Assembly (NCBI GenBank): GCA_028532985.1
Contig: JANCIK010000005.1
Location: 1,246,501-1,310,500 of the forward strand
DNA length: 64,000 nucleotides
Direction: 5' to 3'
From: Stropharia rugosoannulata
Taxonomy: Eukaryota; Basidiomycota; Agaricomycetes; Agaricales; Strophariaceae
This document shows positions 34,831 to 48,165 of the stretch, one piece after another; position 1 is the first letter of the stretch, and every line of letters starts with the position of its first letter. Both the position numbers and the translations under genes were made by a program. The notes under the pieces were generated by a model, which worked only from the letters and a program-made list of their open reading frames with translations, did no database searches and was not told the DNA's origin.

Positions 34831-34961
34831 TTATATGAGCACACATCATTTATCGATGCGAGACTGTAGTATGAGTTGCAGTTGTTGTTTTCCGAATGCC
34901 CACATAAATAGGAGGCGCATGGCCTGCTTTGATATCTGAGTCTCTGATCTGCACCCCCATC

Positions 34962-36392
34962 ATGTTTTCGTCAATCTTTTCGTGAGTCTTTCTGCCTGTT
35001 GCTTGCTTTGACACGACGTCAATGTTTATCCAGTACTGCACCTCCAGTCGATCCCCATGCCCCGACCTTCCACTCCATAACCGAGAAGGTCCCAGAAACC
35101 GAGCTCTTTGGTCCCCTCGAGCCAAAAGACACGGAATGGACGTGCGCCGGGGGCTTTGTCACTGAGACGCAGGTTTTTTACGTCCTCACCGCTGATGGAA
35201 CGATGCTCTGGTGCCAAGTTATTCACTCGTCTGTTGGGTGAGTAAACATCGTGATGCGCCTCAACTTCTATTGATGGACTGTAGCGTTTGGTATCCCACT
35301 ATCCAGTTTACCTGCAAGATCGCCAACCCCGGCAAGGGGGAGAAGACTTGGAAGTCTGTCAATGTGTCTAATTTCGTAACGCCCCCTCCAGGCTACGACA
35401 AGCGATCGAGCAAGGCAGACGAGTACTCTATCCTCCACAAATCCCACCCCGACAATGCGGAGTACCCTGAGTCGTACACGATCCGCGCCAACCTCGGCAT
35501 GGACCTGCAAATATCGCTCGAGGTCCAGCGCCCTGCTGCGATTCCTGGCTGGAAACTGGGCAAAGGCCCTGAGGGAGGCTTCTCGTACTTCGGCACGAAC
35601 CCCAAAAGCGCGGATGGATATGTCGTGCACCGTTTCTGGCCGCGATTCAAGGCTGCGGGCCACATCATCCGCAGCGGCCAAGCAGAGCCTGTCGAGGGCT
35701 TCGGGACGTTTATCCATGCCATTCAAGGCATGCGCCCCAACCTGGTCGCTTCGGCGTGGAACTTCGCGACCTTCCAGAGCAACGACCTAGGAGGTGTTTC
35801 AGCCGTGCAGATGGAATTTACGACCCAGCCCGCGAACGGAAAGCACGGCGCAGGCTCCGGTGGCGCCGTCGTGAATATTGGCTCGCTGGTGATTGGCGAC
35901 AAGTTGGCGTGTATCACTGCGGAAACCAAGTGGCCTGGAGAGGAACCCGCTGGAGCAGTCATCTCGCGAGCGACTCATGTCAGTCCCGAAATAGATCCTG
36001 ACACAAGCTACGGCAAACCCACGGAGATCGTGTACGAGTGGAAGGGACCCTCTATACTTCCCGACGCCCCTGGCACAGTAGAGGCGAAACTCCTCTCGTC
36101 GGTGGGCTCGGTGGCTGCCCCCCAAGGCCTCGTTGAAAAAGTGGACGTCCTCGCAGAAATTCCTTATGTCCTCAAGGTCGCGGTCAACTACGTCGCTGGG
36201 ACTAAACCCTACATCTACCAGGTAACTTGCTCTCTTTTTTCTGGAGCACATAATCGTTTTCTCACATCACCTTCTAGTGGCTTAACACCACTAAGCTATC
36301 GATCACAGGTCCAGATGCATTGGCGCCAGGCTTGTCTTCAGGCGTCGAGGTTGAAGGCCAGCTGTACAACGAGGCGACCTTCATTTCCTGAA
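34962..36392 (+). CDS. SVF1: Svf1-like survival factor / ceramide-handling protein
   Basis: Matches the fungal Svf1 family, a lipocalin-like double-domain protein required for survival under oxidative stress and implicated in ceramide transfer between ER and Golgi. A tiny first exon (MFSSIF plus a split Ser codon, 34962-34981) is followed by TAPPVDPHAPTFHSITEKV, ELFGPLEPKDTEWTCAGGFV, TFVCK-like ANPGKGEKTWKSVNVSNFVT, EYSILHKSHPDNAEYPESY, GYVVHRFWPRFKAAGHI, GFGTFIHAIQGMRPNLVAS and WNFATFQSNDLGGVSAVQME, ending GVEVEGQLYNEATFIS at the stop 36390-36392. No signal peptide; it is expected to be peripheral and cytosolic. Intact. Confidence 0.9.
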
Positions 36393-36697
36393 TATATCAT
36401 GTATAGTCCTACCATCTACGATAATAATTGTATACACTGTTTTCTGCTTGATCATTTCCATCATTTGTGCGCACTCTCAAGGGATGTCTTGCTTTTGAAG
36501 ATGATTATCAACAATAGGTGGGTATCACGGCTAAATAAATTGAGTGACTCATTTCGGGGGACCGCAAGTGACCAAGCAACTGAATGGAAAATCCCGCCCA
36601 TAACAGAAGGAGAAGACGAGGGGATGCACGTGCCGGTACGCCAATGAAATATCATTGTTGCTGCAGAGACTGCGTTCTTCATGTTCTACCATGAACC

Positions 36698-38577
36698 ATG
36701 CTCCGAAGTATAATCCGGTCCCCTCCAAGATCTGTCTGGCGGCCTGAGCGCTCGTTTCTCGCCGTGACTGTGCGGCATTCCAGTCTGCTATCAACCGCAA
36801 ATCAACGCCAAGCATCCCAGGTGAATCCATATACCTACGCCCATGCCACTTTCCCTCGTTTATCAAGACATCCAACCCCGCAATGGCGTCCAGTGCTCGC
36901 AGCCTCGTTTCATTACACCCCCGTAGCATGCGGAGGGCCTGTAGTTGTTCTTCTGGCTAGTTTCCTCAAGGTGAGACTGGGCGCGTCCTTGTTATATCTC
37001 TGCATTTGTGCTAATCTGCTATACATATCTAGGCCTCAACGGGGTTTGAGCTTGCGCGAATGGCCAGTCGAGTTGTACTCACCTTTTTCCCCATACTGCT
37101 ATGGAAAAACATGAAGTCCGCGAAAATTATAAAGTATGCCGCAATACACGGAATACCGTCCATGGAGGAGCACAAGCAGCTGCACCTTAGCAAAATGCGG
37201 TCGACGACAAGAGCCCTGCAGATCATCCTCGCTATTCCTGTGATACTCTTCTGGGCTACGATCGTCGCAAGTCTGGAGTGTACCCCCTTGACGGGAAGGT
37301 GCGTATAAGCGCCGCCGCTAACGCAGTAACAACGTAACTCACTGTTTCTTCTCCCATGCACAGGATACGGATGATCCTCCTTTCCCCGGAGGAGGAAGAT
37401 GAGATCGCAGCGCGCCTCGCAGGCCCTGGCTGGTACCGCGCTGTAGGCGACATCCTGGCTGCCGAGGGCTCGCCGCGAGTTATACCCACTTCGGACTGGA
37501 GATACCAATGGGTGCAGGAGACGCTGCGCATATTGGAGGCGACGATCCCTGTGCTAGCGCGGGAACCTGAGCTGTGTCCAAACTGGGCGGAACGCGTCAC
37601 CCCCGACTCGCCCCCGCTCCCTCCACCCGCCGAACATCCCCTGCGGCCCCGGCCGCGGGCATCAGAGTACCTGCGATGGATGTGCGACAAAATGGTCAAG
37701 GATGTCCACCCGCCGCTGGCCCCGCGGCCAGTTGCCGGCGCGCCCTATTCTCTACTATTAATCGACAAACCCGATGCGTCAAATGCGTTTTCGTATGGAT
37801 TCGGCCCGGACGGCGGCAGCGGCATCGTCGTGTACAGCGGCTTCCTCGACGATATCTTCGCCAGTTCGCCATTGAAATACTCCTCTCCACAGCAGGCGCC
37901 GGCGTCGTTCTGGGGCCGCCTCTTTGGGAGCGCAACGTCGTCCGCCCCGCGCCCGACGCCCACACCAGAACAGACGACGCAGCTGGCCATCCTCCTCGCG
38001 CACGAGATGGCCCATTTATTGCTCGCGCACCACCTCGAAAGTCTGTCATCTGTAACAGTCATCGTCCCGGGCGCCCTGTCAATCGTATCAGACATCGTCA
38101 GGGTGCTCATTTTCCCCGCTACCATGCTATTTGGTCCGTTCGTGAATGACGCGGTCGCCCAACTGGGTAAAGTCGGCTCCGGAGAACTGCTCAAAATATC
38201 TGAGGCGTGCACCAGCACGAATCAGGAGATCGAAGCTGACATTGTATCAGCCAGGCAAGTCATCCTTTTCTCTATTAATATAAAGACACTTCAATCTGAT
38301 ATTTTTCCAATTTAGATTGCTCGCCCATGCAGGGTTCGACGCCCGCGCCGCAGTACGATTCTGGGAAGACAAAGCTGCGCAACTAGGTTGCTCCAAGCCA
38401 GCTGACACTCCCGAACCACCGCCTCCTACATCATCATTCAGCCTGGCAAGAAGCATTATGGGTACTACTCATCCAATACATGAGCTGCGCATCGGGAGCC
38501 TTATCAAGGAGCTCGAGCGATGGGAAAGCGAGCGACAGAAGGTCCTCACCGCCTCCACCCCATCAAATTCAAAGTAG
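36698..38577 (+). CDS. OMA1: mitochondrial metalloendopeptidase Oma1 (M48)
   Basis: Zinc protease of the inner mitochondrial membrane, acting in quality control and membrane-stress responses. The presequence (MLRSIIRSPPRSVWRPERSF) is followed by a membrane segment (LQIILAIPVILFWATIVASL) and the M48 core. The core has NAFSYGFGPDGGSGIVVYSG, the zinc motif HEMAHLLLAHHLE (two His plus catalytic Glu) and the third-ligand helix NQEIEADIVSAR. Exons run 36698-36969, about 37034-37299, about 37364-38254 and about 38318-38577, all with GT..AG junctions in frame. Length and motif order match the family. It ends 272 bp from the convergent permease gene. Confidence 0.93.
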
Positions 38578-38849
38578 ACATGAACCAAAAATCATTCTCT
38601 GCATGACAGCCCGCATCCCTCATTACCATACATGTATCACCATTTTCGGCCGTGTATCCGGTTCCCCCCTCTCAAGTGCAGAACGATCCATTGGAAGAAT
38701 ATTTTTTATGAATCTAGGTAGGGTAGAATATCGATTTTCAATGTCATAAGTAATATCTCCATTTATGTAAAGTAGTAAGTACAATGATACTCTCTGAGCT
38801 TATACCTAACACAACTTATATCAATGAGCAGGCAGTAATATTTATTCTA

Positions 38850-41350
38850 TTATGTGGTTATGACTGGCAAGAGAGGGCGTCTTTCGTCGTCGTCGTTTTC
38901 GGAGGAATCTACTTTGTACCTTCTGGTGAGCTTGGTGTTGCGTACGCCATCCGACGACTCCTCTATCTTTTCTACAATCTCGTAGCCGCCTCGTGCGGGT
39001 AAGTATATAATCCATAGCCAGTAGTAAATCCCGCAAAACTGTCAAAAACAGTACGTCAACCTTGTTGAGACAAGCACTCGCGCACACTCACCACAAGCAA
39101 CCCTATTCCACCAACACAATACCTGCGTGGATTCGATGTACATGGTCAGAACGCTGGGAATGTGGCATACCCATATATTGAACGACACTTACGTCGCATA
39201 CCAGAAAGAAACGTCTGCGCGGCCAGGTTCGGGTGGGACCCTAAAAATTAGAGAATCAGATATGTATACGATCGACGGTGGACAGTGATAATTTTTACCA
39301 AGGCAGCACGAGAAGAAGAACACAAGCGGTGAAATAGATTGTGATGACGATTGAATTGGCTTTCAGCGGTGCGGAGGAAATATTCATTCGATGTCTTCGG
39401 CCGCGTATCACCCACAGGCCACATGCAATCGCACATTGGAACACCTGAGAATTATGGATTGAATATGTACAAGGACACAATCTGACACGCCCCATTGCAC
39501 GCACCAGGTTCGGATAGGACACTAGGTCCATAATAAAGTTGAAGGCGTCCTTGGCGGGTACTATAAGCAAGACTGCTATTGTATACGCACTGCGCAGAAT
39601 GACTGGGCCGAATGGTGTCCCGAAGGGCTTTGTGGAAGAAAAGAACGCAGGGAATGGTAGCAAGCCTTGTCTGGCTATCTCCCGAACCACCCTAGCCTGT
39701 TCGCTCTTAGATGCATATAAAACGTAGGAATGTGGAGTAAAATTACCTGGCCCAAGTTCTAACAGCGAGTATAATAAGAGCATGTTAAGGCGGTAGTAGT
39801 GCATTCGATGAAGGAGGATACTGACCACTGCGATCTGTTGGAGGTTTTGTTGGAAAGTAAGAACAATGACAAGGTCGTCGCCTAGACTCACTATATTACC
39901 AAAGCAGCTCAGGGAGACGAGTAGAGGAAAGAAAACGGCTCCTCTGGACCCGAAGATGCGCTGAAAGAACAAGAAAGCAATAAGCTGACCAGACGATCGA
40001 ATTTCATCTATAGGAATCGCAGCGATATACGCCACATTTATGAACAAGTAGAGGAAGGAGACGAGAACCAGAGATATCCTGCCGGCCTTGCGGACTGTGA
40101 GCGCCGGGTTGTCACTTCTGATTTCTCCGATGACATTGAACGCATTTGCCCAACCGATAAAAGAGTGGTTGGATTTAATCTGGAGGAAAAATTAGCATTA
40201 TCAAATGAGTGTACATTTCAGTAAGATATATGCGGCTCACAAAAGCAGTAGAGAGCGCATTTGCGTTCAGTGAGCTACCTTTGAAAGGATGCTGGAAATT
40301 GGCGTAAGGTTCTTTGATACGCGTATTGCCAGTGAGAACTGCTAATCCACTGACAACCATACTATTATTTGAAGACAATAAACCTTGGTTGGATATCTTT
40401 GAAGAGTACATATGGACCTACAAGCTGAGAGCTATGACTTTGACGCTGGTGAGTATATTCACAGCTCGCACAGCCCATTTCGTTGAACAGATAACGACTG
40501 AATGCAATATGAAGTCAGTAGTAGCTAGCCTAGAACTGTTCGGCCTTTCTTACTAGCCGCGGTAATAAATACTACTGTCACGGCGGCTATAGTCTGGTTC
40601 GTCGTCGTAACAGGGACCTCGAAAGCAGAGAGAAAGTATTGAGAGAATATTATCGCGTTGGAAGCATTCATCCTGATATCATCGTAATAAGGTAAATTGA
40701 AGCAAGAATGTCATTATGACCTGGAATTCAACTTGGTAAACTCACGAAGTCAAAAGCACGACAGTGGCGTAGGTCACGGAAACGAGAAAGCGGGGTTTAG
40801 GGTATGCCTGTTCAAGGTAGACGACTTCTGCGCCCGACCTGCGCGAAAACATGGATGCATACTCTGTATAGATAGACAATGCAGCTATTTTTTCAGGGTC
40901 AGTTTGTAATCATCCACGACTCTCAAACGCAATTATCAGCCACCCACCAGATGCGAAGAGAGGGGAGAGAACCCAGTATGTAAGCAGCAATCCGATAGAT
41001 CCTACGGAGTACAAGATGCTTCCTGTGACAGAATATATTCCCGAGCTTAAGACCTTCGTTAATGAAACCCGAAGGATGGAGATTGGTTGATGATTACCCA
41101 GTCATCTGCCCAACGTCAAGCATAATAGCTGAAAAAAGTGTCACCTCTTGCCCGAGAACGCCAACCTAGAGCAGACAGCATGGGTATACGGTAAACTGGA
41201 AGGCCTCTGTGTCTGGTACGGTACCGGTTCCTTGGGTGCTAGGCTCGCGTCCGGCGACCCCAGTGGTTCTGCCTCCGTAAGAATTGGTGTATTTTTGTTG
41301 CCAGACGAATAATTTGAGGGCTGGACATCGTCTTCCAGAGGAACAGACAT
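38850..41350 (-). CDS. amino-acid permease, LAT/Mup1-like (paralogue 1)
   Basis: APC-superfamily transporter related to L-type/high-affinity methionine permeases. From 41350: MSVPLEDDVQPSNYSSGNKN, intron, VGVLGQEVTLFSAIMLDVGQ, SSGIYSVTGSILYSVGSIGL, YTEYASMFSRRSGAEVVYLE, YPKPRFLVSVTYATVVLLTS, YANFQHPFKGSSLNANALST, KSNHSFIGWANAFNVIGEIR, INVAYIAAIPIDEIRSSGQL, ARVVREIARQGLLPFPAFFS, ending YWLWIIYLPARGGYEIVEKI and a charged cytoplasmic tail, stop at 38850-38852. Hydrophobic segments are consistent with 12 helices. All exons read can be joined with GT..AG introns. Paralogue of the gene at 42057-44500, same orientation. Substrate within the amino-acid class is not certain. Confidence 0.82.
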
Positions 41351-42056
41351 TTATCAAGACGCAGAGAGGCGGATTTCTGAGAGACCAGATAACACGAGTA
41401 AAGAAAGAACTTCACGAGATATTGACTCGCCAACGTGAGGCTAACCGCAGCTGATACTCTGAAAACACCATATCCGATACAAGTGGCGTCATGATAGGCT
41501 GTTCGGCCACTGCAGAGAGATTGCAGTACAGAAATAAGTATACATTTCTGCATTGCTATCCGACTGCCGCATTTAATTATCTTCAACGTCAAGAGGATCT
41601 GACAATGAGAGGGGAATGTTTGGTTAATCAGTGGCCGTAGTTGAAGATAACAGTAGAGGTAGTAAGACTAAAGAAATTAAATGGTCGCACCATCAAATTA
41701 GCCATGCGATATCATGCGATCATTGGTCCCACATTAGGAAGTGTAATTCCAAGTTGATTCCAAGCACTTCACAATAATTTCCAGTGTATCTCCTCCAATG
41801 TAAAAGCTTGTACTATTTTTTTCTTTCCTTTACTAAGTAATCTATATATCATAATTTTCTTAAAGGGAATTATTTAGCACGGAGCAGACGAAAGTATGAA
41901 AATGCGGGGTTAAGTATACAAATGCTACAATAATGTCAGAGTCAACACTACGGGCGCCAACACTCGAAAGAATGAGAAAGTCAAGGCAGCGTCAAGGTGA
42001 TATATAACAACGCAAATATACTGGTAGAATGCAATAAGAAGACACATTTTATTATT
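41351..42056. other. intergenic spacer between the permease paralogues
   Basis: No gene seen; AT-rich. It holds the promoter of paralogue 1 and the 3' end of paralogue 2. Confidence 0.5.
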
Positions 42057-44500
42057 TTATGTATATGAAAGCAGAGGCTGCCGTTCGTCGTTTTCATCAG
42101 AGAATCGTTTATATCGCCGCGTAAGTTTCGTATTTCGTTCACCATCGAGAGATTCTTGAACTTCTTCCACAATTTCATAATTACCCCGCTTGGGTAAGTA
42201 CACCATCCAGACCCAGTAATACAGTCCGCAGATCTGAAGAGTGATCAATCAATAACCGTTCGCGTTTTATCTCGCCGCTTACTTACCAGAAGCATAGCTA
42301 TGCCCGCGACACAGTACCTAGGGGATGTTATCGAGTCATTAGGACATTTCCTGTTAAGTGTAAAGACACTTACGTTGCGTACCAAAATGACACATCTGCA
42401 TGGCCACGCGCAGGGGGTACCCTAGAAAGAATAAGGTTAGCGCATGCGAGCGTATGAGAGAGATTTTCCCAACTTACCAAGGGAGAATTAGAAGAACTAA
42501 ACATCCTGCCAGGTACAGCACTACCACAGTACTACTTGCCGTCAAAGGAGCAGGCGGGAGCTTATTGTCACTTCTATGTCTTCGAATGACGAATAAACCA
42601 TATGCAAGTGCAGATTGAAAGACCTGAAATCATAATTAGAGATATAACCAATGCTGTAGCAAATATTCAAGGCCTCACCAGGTTTGGATAGGATACGAGA
42701 TCCAGAATAAAATTGAATGCGTCCTTAGCGGGTATAGCGACAAGCATTATGGTGACTAAACAGCTGCGAAGGACCAGGGGTCTCAGGGGAGTGCCGAAAG
42801 GTTTGACTGAAGAGAAGTATGCCGGGTATGGTAAAAGTCCTTGTCTGGCTATTTCGCGCAGGACACGAGCCTACGACCCAGTTAGTTGAGAGGAAATCCC
42901 CGTAAGAGTAAGAATATTACCTGGCTCAGAGTCTGCAAGAAAGGATACTGAGGTTAGACAATCATACAAAAGAATCAAATAAAGAAGGTGATTCACCACA
43001 GCAACCTGGAAACCGGTCAGGAACAGTGCAGTAGCACAACCACATAAACTTGAGTTTACTCACAATGCTACCGAAACAGTTCAGAGCCACTAGTAGAGGT
43101 AGTACGGCACTATCCGCGGAACCGAAAACACGACGAAAGAATAGTACGCCAATAAGTTCACCGGGCTGGCGCATATCCTCGGCAGGAATGGCAGCAATGT
43201 ATGCTATGTTGATGAACAGGAACAAAGCAGAGACCAGAAGCAGAGCAATCCTGCTAGATTTCCTGACCGTTCGGGCGGGATCGTGACTCTTGATTTCTCC
43301 AATAACGTTAAAAGCATTGGACCATCCATTAAATGCGTGACTCGATTTAACCTGTGGTTGTTCCTGAATTAACATGGCAAAACATTGGATGGCTTAATCC
43401 AGGCTCACAAAAGCTGTTGCTAGCGCATTACCATTCCAGTAGCTCCCTTCGAAAGGATGTCTGAAGTTCATGTAAGGATCTTGTACATGGGTTATTCCAG
43501 CAAACACTGCGACTCCGCATGCAACCATACTGATATCATAGTTAGTCAATGATGGCAATAATCTGGTAGGTAGTTAATTCCACACACCCCGCAAGTACGA
43601 CCATTTTGAGAGTTGTCAGAACATTTACAGTCCAGAGTGCCCATCTTGTCGAAAATATCACAACTGAATGCATATATGTAAGATCGCCCCGTAGCGCAGC
43701 CCTAGTAACGACTTACTGGCTGCGGTAACAGACACTACAAGGAGTGAGACTAGTGTTTGCATGAACGTCGTAACAGGAACATTGAAACCGACGAGAAAAT
43801 ATTGTGCAAATATAATTGCATTAGAAACGTTTAGTCTATAGTCGGTTAGAGTTGACAACGAGATCGACAGAAAATAATAAACACTGACGATGTTAGTATC
43901 AGAATCGGGGCGCAAACAATGGGCGCCAGAAATCGGGGTTTAGGGAATGCTTGCTCGAGGAAAACTACTTCACCTCCAGAGCGATGAGGAGATAAGGAAG
44001 CATATTCTGCGTAAACTGATAGGCCCCCTGATACAAAGAGTGAGAACAGAAACCAAAGTAGAGAAACGTATTTCTTACAAAGGGCAAAGAGTGGTGATAT
44101 GATCCAATACATGAGAAGCAGACCGACAGAGCCCACGGAGTGCATGATGACACCTGGGACAGCATATATTCCAGATCTTTGGGCCGCAGTTAATACCCAA
44201 GATAAGGTTCCCAGCTCTTAGGCGCTTACCCTGTCATCTGTCCAACGTTGAGCATAATGGCCGATAGCAGAGTGACCTCTCGACCAAGTAGTCCAACCTA
44301 TGCGACGGGGAGGTGAATGAGGAACGAGATATTTTGGAAAACTTTCCAGGTACCGATTCTGACGGAGCCAAATTTGACTCAGAAGCACGAGTAGACCCCG
44401 TCTCAGCATCGGAGTCGGATGTATCATATATCAAGGTATTTGGGCTAGACGAAGGTGTAGGAGAAACGGTGCCATATCTTGGAGTTGTTGGAGAGGACAT
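42057..44500 (-). CDS. amino-acid permease, LAT/Mup1-like (paralogue 2)
   Basis: Same family and exon layout as its downstream neighbour. The start MSSPTTPRYGTVSPTPSSSP gives a Ser/Thr/Pro-rich cytosolic N-terminus, followed after an intron at the same relative place by VGLLGREVTLLSAIMLNVGQ, the MHSVGSVGLLLMYWIISPLF helix, LSVYAEYASLSPHRSGGEVV, LEQAFPKPRFLAPIVCAPIL, SHAFNGWSNAFNVIGEIKS, FINIAYIAAIPAEDMRQPGE, and the tail YWVWMVYLPKRGNYEIVEE. Phosphorylation and ubiquitination of such tails usually controls endocytosis. No lesion seen. Divergence between the two is clear, so the duplication is not recent. Confidence 0.82.
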
Positions 44501-45602
44501 TCTGCGGAACACGAAGCAGCTGGGGTGGTTGGGAGTATGACGAAGGCATACGCAAGCGCAAAGACAGGCACTTTTGTAGCCCTTGACGTAGCACTTGAAG
44601 ATCCAGACTGCGTGCTGCCCTTCCATTGATGACTCCAGCCAGAGAGAGCAAAGCACGGCAGCTTGCTCGCATCCGACAGCCCCGCTCGAAGTTGCCGTCA
44701 TAGATGAACCATTTCTTGCCGCTCCCAGATAGCAAGGTCATTCTTGTGGATAGATTATAACATAAGAACTAATATCTTCACTTATTGGTTTCGGGACAAA
44801 CTCAGTCCAAGCTGTGACGTCGGATGTAGCAACAAGTTCCAAAAACCAGTAGAAGGCGTGATCAATATTTGTTGCGCAGAGCATTCGAGGACGGAAACAG
44901 GTAATCCTTCAAGAGTCAAACTGGAAGGTAAGTAAGATACATGTAAGGTCATTAAAGAAAAGTAAGCGCTCACAACTACCGACGCGCCGGTCACTCCGGC
45001 CTACTAACTCCGATTCCGAGTCAACCGTTCATACAAAACATTATATGAGACTTTATGAGACTTTATGGGCTCAAAATAATGGTGGGATTTTAATAGCTGG
45101 GAATGATACCCCCCCGATCTTGCTGTACACAACTTCTTTGACTGGCCCGAGGTCGAGTAGCCGGGGTAACGACAGTCTCTGTTTGAGCCGTTGGGGCCCC
45201 TGCAAGTGTAATACTGGGGCAGCCTGCGTCATTAAACCTTCAAGCAAGCTGCTTGTTACTTATGTTACTTATTATTGAAAGCTTTACGGTGGCTTGGAGT
45301 ACCATGGAGCTGATATACGTACTAGTTCAAGTTGCTAATAGTGGTTGGCGGCTTGTTGGCGGCTGGTATCTTCATGTCTGAATCTGGTAACGGCCCGTTT
45401 GAACATGTAACAGTCATCTGCCACACTGCGATAATAGTTTGTTCAATGCGAAGGTCTATTGGATGCACCGAGCACAGACAAGTAATTACATGGAAGGGAT
45501 GAAAATCCCAATAATGCTACAAATGTAAATCAAGCAACAGTTATAATAGATGAATATGTATATCGAAGGTATTCATAACACGTATCAACGTAGAATAGAC
45601 GT
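44501..45602. other. intergenic, no gene seen
   Basis: Contains a small 10-bp tandem duplication (TATGAGACTT twice at 45044-45063) but no coding signal that I can support. Confidence 0.45.
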
Positions 45603-48165
45603 TTAGGCATTCGCTAAGCACTTGGCCTGCTGTGCGTTGCAAGCGGCGACCGTGAATCCATTCTTGTTGCCTGAGGCGTTTGCGGCATTTGCACAGTTGT
45701 TATTTTGGACATCGCTGTGAACATGACAATAAGATCTAAGCAAAGATAACACATAAAAAGGGAACTCACCAAGAGCGGTTGACAGCGCTCTTCTGATTGT
45801 TGAACGCAGAGTTACCCTCGACCTGGAATTGACCATTTCCAAGGGCAGTAACAGTGGGAGCAACGACACCACCAAGGGCCTCGCTGAAGGTTTGAAGGTT
45901 GCCCGCAGTGGGAACAACTACAGCAGTGTTGCCAGTGCTTGAGCTTTGGCTAGCGGTGGTAGCAGGAGTGGCGGGTTGCTTTACAAATCGTCAGTTTTCG
46001 GTCGCCTAAAAATTAAAACATGAAACGTACAGCAGTGGTACCCACGACATTGCCTTGGTTATCAATTTGAGGTACAGCAGCAAAGTCCTAACAAGACAGC
46101 ATTTAGATTGACTAATTTCTGTGGATGATGTCTTCGCTTACAGTGGTGATTCCGAAGACCTTGTTGAATGCGTCGGCCTGGGCGCCGGAGCCCTTGGCTT
46201 GAGCGGAGGCAGCAGCAGTGGCAGTGGCACAGGTGTTCTTGGCAGTTTGATCAGCTGCGCAGGTATTGGTCAAAGTATCGCAGATGAACTCTGGTCAATT
46301 CGGTTTAGTCAACTCAAATGGTAATTAGAAACGCAAGCATACGAGTGACAATGTTAATGTTCTGAGCCGAGCCGTGGTTGTACGATTCTGTAAACGTAAT
46401 TACTACCATAATCAACGTACAAGAGGTGAGGAGAGGGCTTACGAAGGTCAACGGGCTCAAAGCTAGTCTCCTTGCGGTTGTCAAAGCCCGCGCCGAACTT
46501 GATCTGGGGAACAGTGCACTTTCCGAAGTTGCCGATGCTGCTGTTTCCGGAAGAGGCGGCAGCGCTGGTAGCAGCAGGAGCTGCAGAGGTGACTTGAGAA
46601 ACAGCAGGGGTCGCGGAAGCCTGTGAAGTAGGGGCAGCCTGGGTAGCTGGGGCCGTGGCAGCTGGGGGAAGGGCAACAGATGTCCTTCCTTGGTCGTCAA
46701 CGGGGGGAACAGCGGCGAAATCCTGTGTACAGTAAAGTTAAAATCTGGCTGCAACCTAAGGGGTGTTGTAATTGACTTACAGTGGTGATTCCGAAAGCAG
46801 CGTTGAAAGCATCGGCCTGAACTCCGGTCTTAGCAGGAGTGGCGGCGATAGCAGCTGCTTGAGCGGTCTGGCAGAGAGTCTTAGCATCCTGGTTGGCCTT
46901 GCAGCTGTTCGTCAACTGATCACAGATGAATTCTGAATACGTTATGTCAAATTACATTGCGCTTCCAAATAAAGCGTAAAGGCTTACGGGTGATGATGGC
47001 AATGTTCTGAGCGGAGCCATGATTGAAGGATTCTGTGAAATTCAGTTGAGCGGGAAGATATCTCATCTTCGCAATCACTACTTACGTTTGTCAGTTGGCT
47101 GGAAGCTGGTTTCCTTGCGGTTGTCGAAGCCTACGCCAAACTCGATCTCAGGCACGGTGCATGAGCCGAAGTCAGCACTTCCGACAGTAGAGCCAGCAGG
47201 CGCGGCAGTGGCAGTTGGAGCAGCAGTGGCAGCATCGCCGACAGTGACAGTAACTGCATCAGTAGGTGTCGATGTTACAGTATCCGTAACGGTGACAGTA
47301 ACTGCAGTCTGTAAAAGGTCAGCAGGCGAAAGAAAGAAATGATAGGGATTACATACAGGGCATGCAGTGTCGGTGTCGGTGCTGTCCGGTGTTCCAGTTT
47401 CAATCAAAACAGGATCCTCCGTGGCGGTAGCAGTTGGTGGTCTGGGTAAGGCGTGTTAGTTGACCACTCTAAAGGCATACTATGGACATAGCTTACTGCG
47501 AAACAGCACCACCGCCGTTGAACGGAGAGGTGTTTGCCTGAGAGCCTTTGAGGACGGTCGCGCCCTTGGCAGGATCAAAGAACAAGGTGGGATCGTTGGC
47601 AGGATCTTGAGCCTGGACTAATCCGTTCAACTGCGCGTTCTTGGGGGCCTTCTGACAGAAGACAGAGTTGCGGTTCTTTGGGGGATTAGACGTGAAGTCC
47701 TATACAGCAATTGGTTTAATTTCGTATTCACGAAAGCAAGGCATGAAGACGAACCGGAGGTGTGTTCTTCTCAACTTGGCGATACTCAATGGCAGCAGCA
47801 ACCATCTTGGCCGCGGTGGCAGCGTCGAACTGCTTGCTAGCATCTGCGCAATCATGAGTAAGGTACGACAAAAAAGCAAGAAAATGCGCACCAATAATGG
47901 CGTCAGCCATATCTTGCTGCGAGCATTCAGGCTGAGCAGCGAGAAGGGGCGTGACAGCTTGACCTGCCAAAGTGCCGCAGACAGCACCTCCACAGGCGTC
48001 GCGGATCTTTTGCAAAACTGCTGGTTGCTCCTGGCCGAATCGACGAGGATACAAATAGACAGGTGCACCATCCCTTTCTAACCATCTCTCGCGTCCAAGA
48101 GCTTGCTCGGACGTGATCAAAAGGGCAAACAATGCCAAGAAGCTGAAGTTGGATTTCATGAACAT
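45603..48165 (-). CDS. secreted protein with tandem duplicated domains
   Basis: Signal peptide (MKSNFSFLALFALLITSEQA, from 48159 or 48165), then a Cys-containing N-terminal domain (ACGGAVCGTLAGQAVTPLL; DASKQFDAATAAKMVAAAIE). A Thr/Val-rich linker leads to two tandem copies of a ~120-residue unit. Each copy reads CTVP.I.FG.GFDNRKETSF, then ES[FY]NHGSAQNI.I.TQFICD, then ADAFN..FGITT and DFAAVP. A Ser/Ala/Thr-rich linker and a C-terminal domain (GNGQFQVEGNSAFNNQKSAV; CDVQNNNCANAANASGNKNG) follow, ending CLANA at 45603. I do not recognise the function; the paired Cys and secretion suggest an extracellular or wall-associated protein. The two units also share intron positions, so the duplication included introns. 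Confidence 0.75.
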
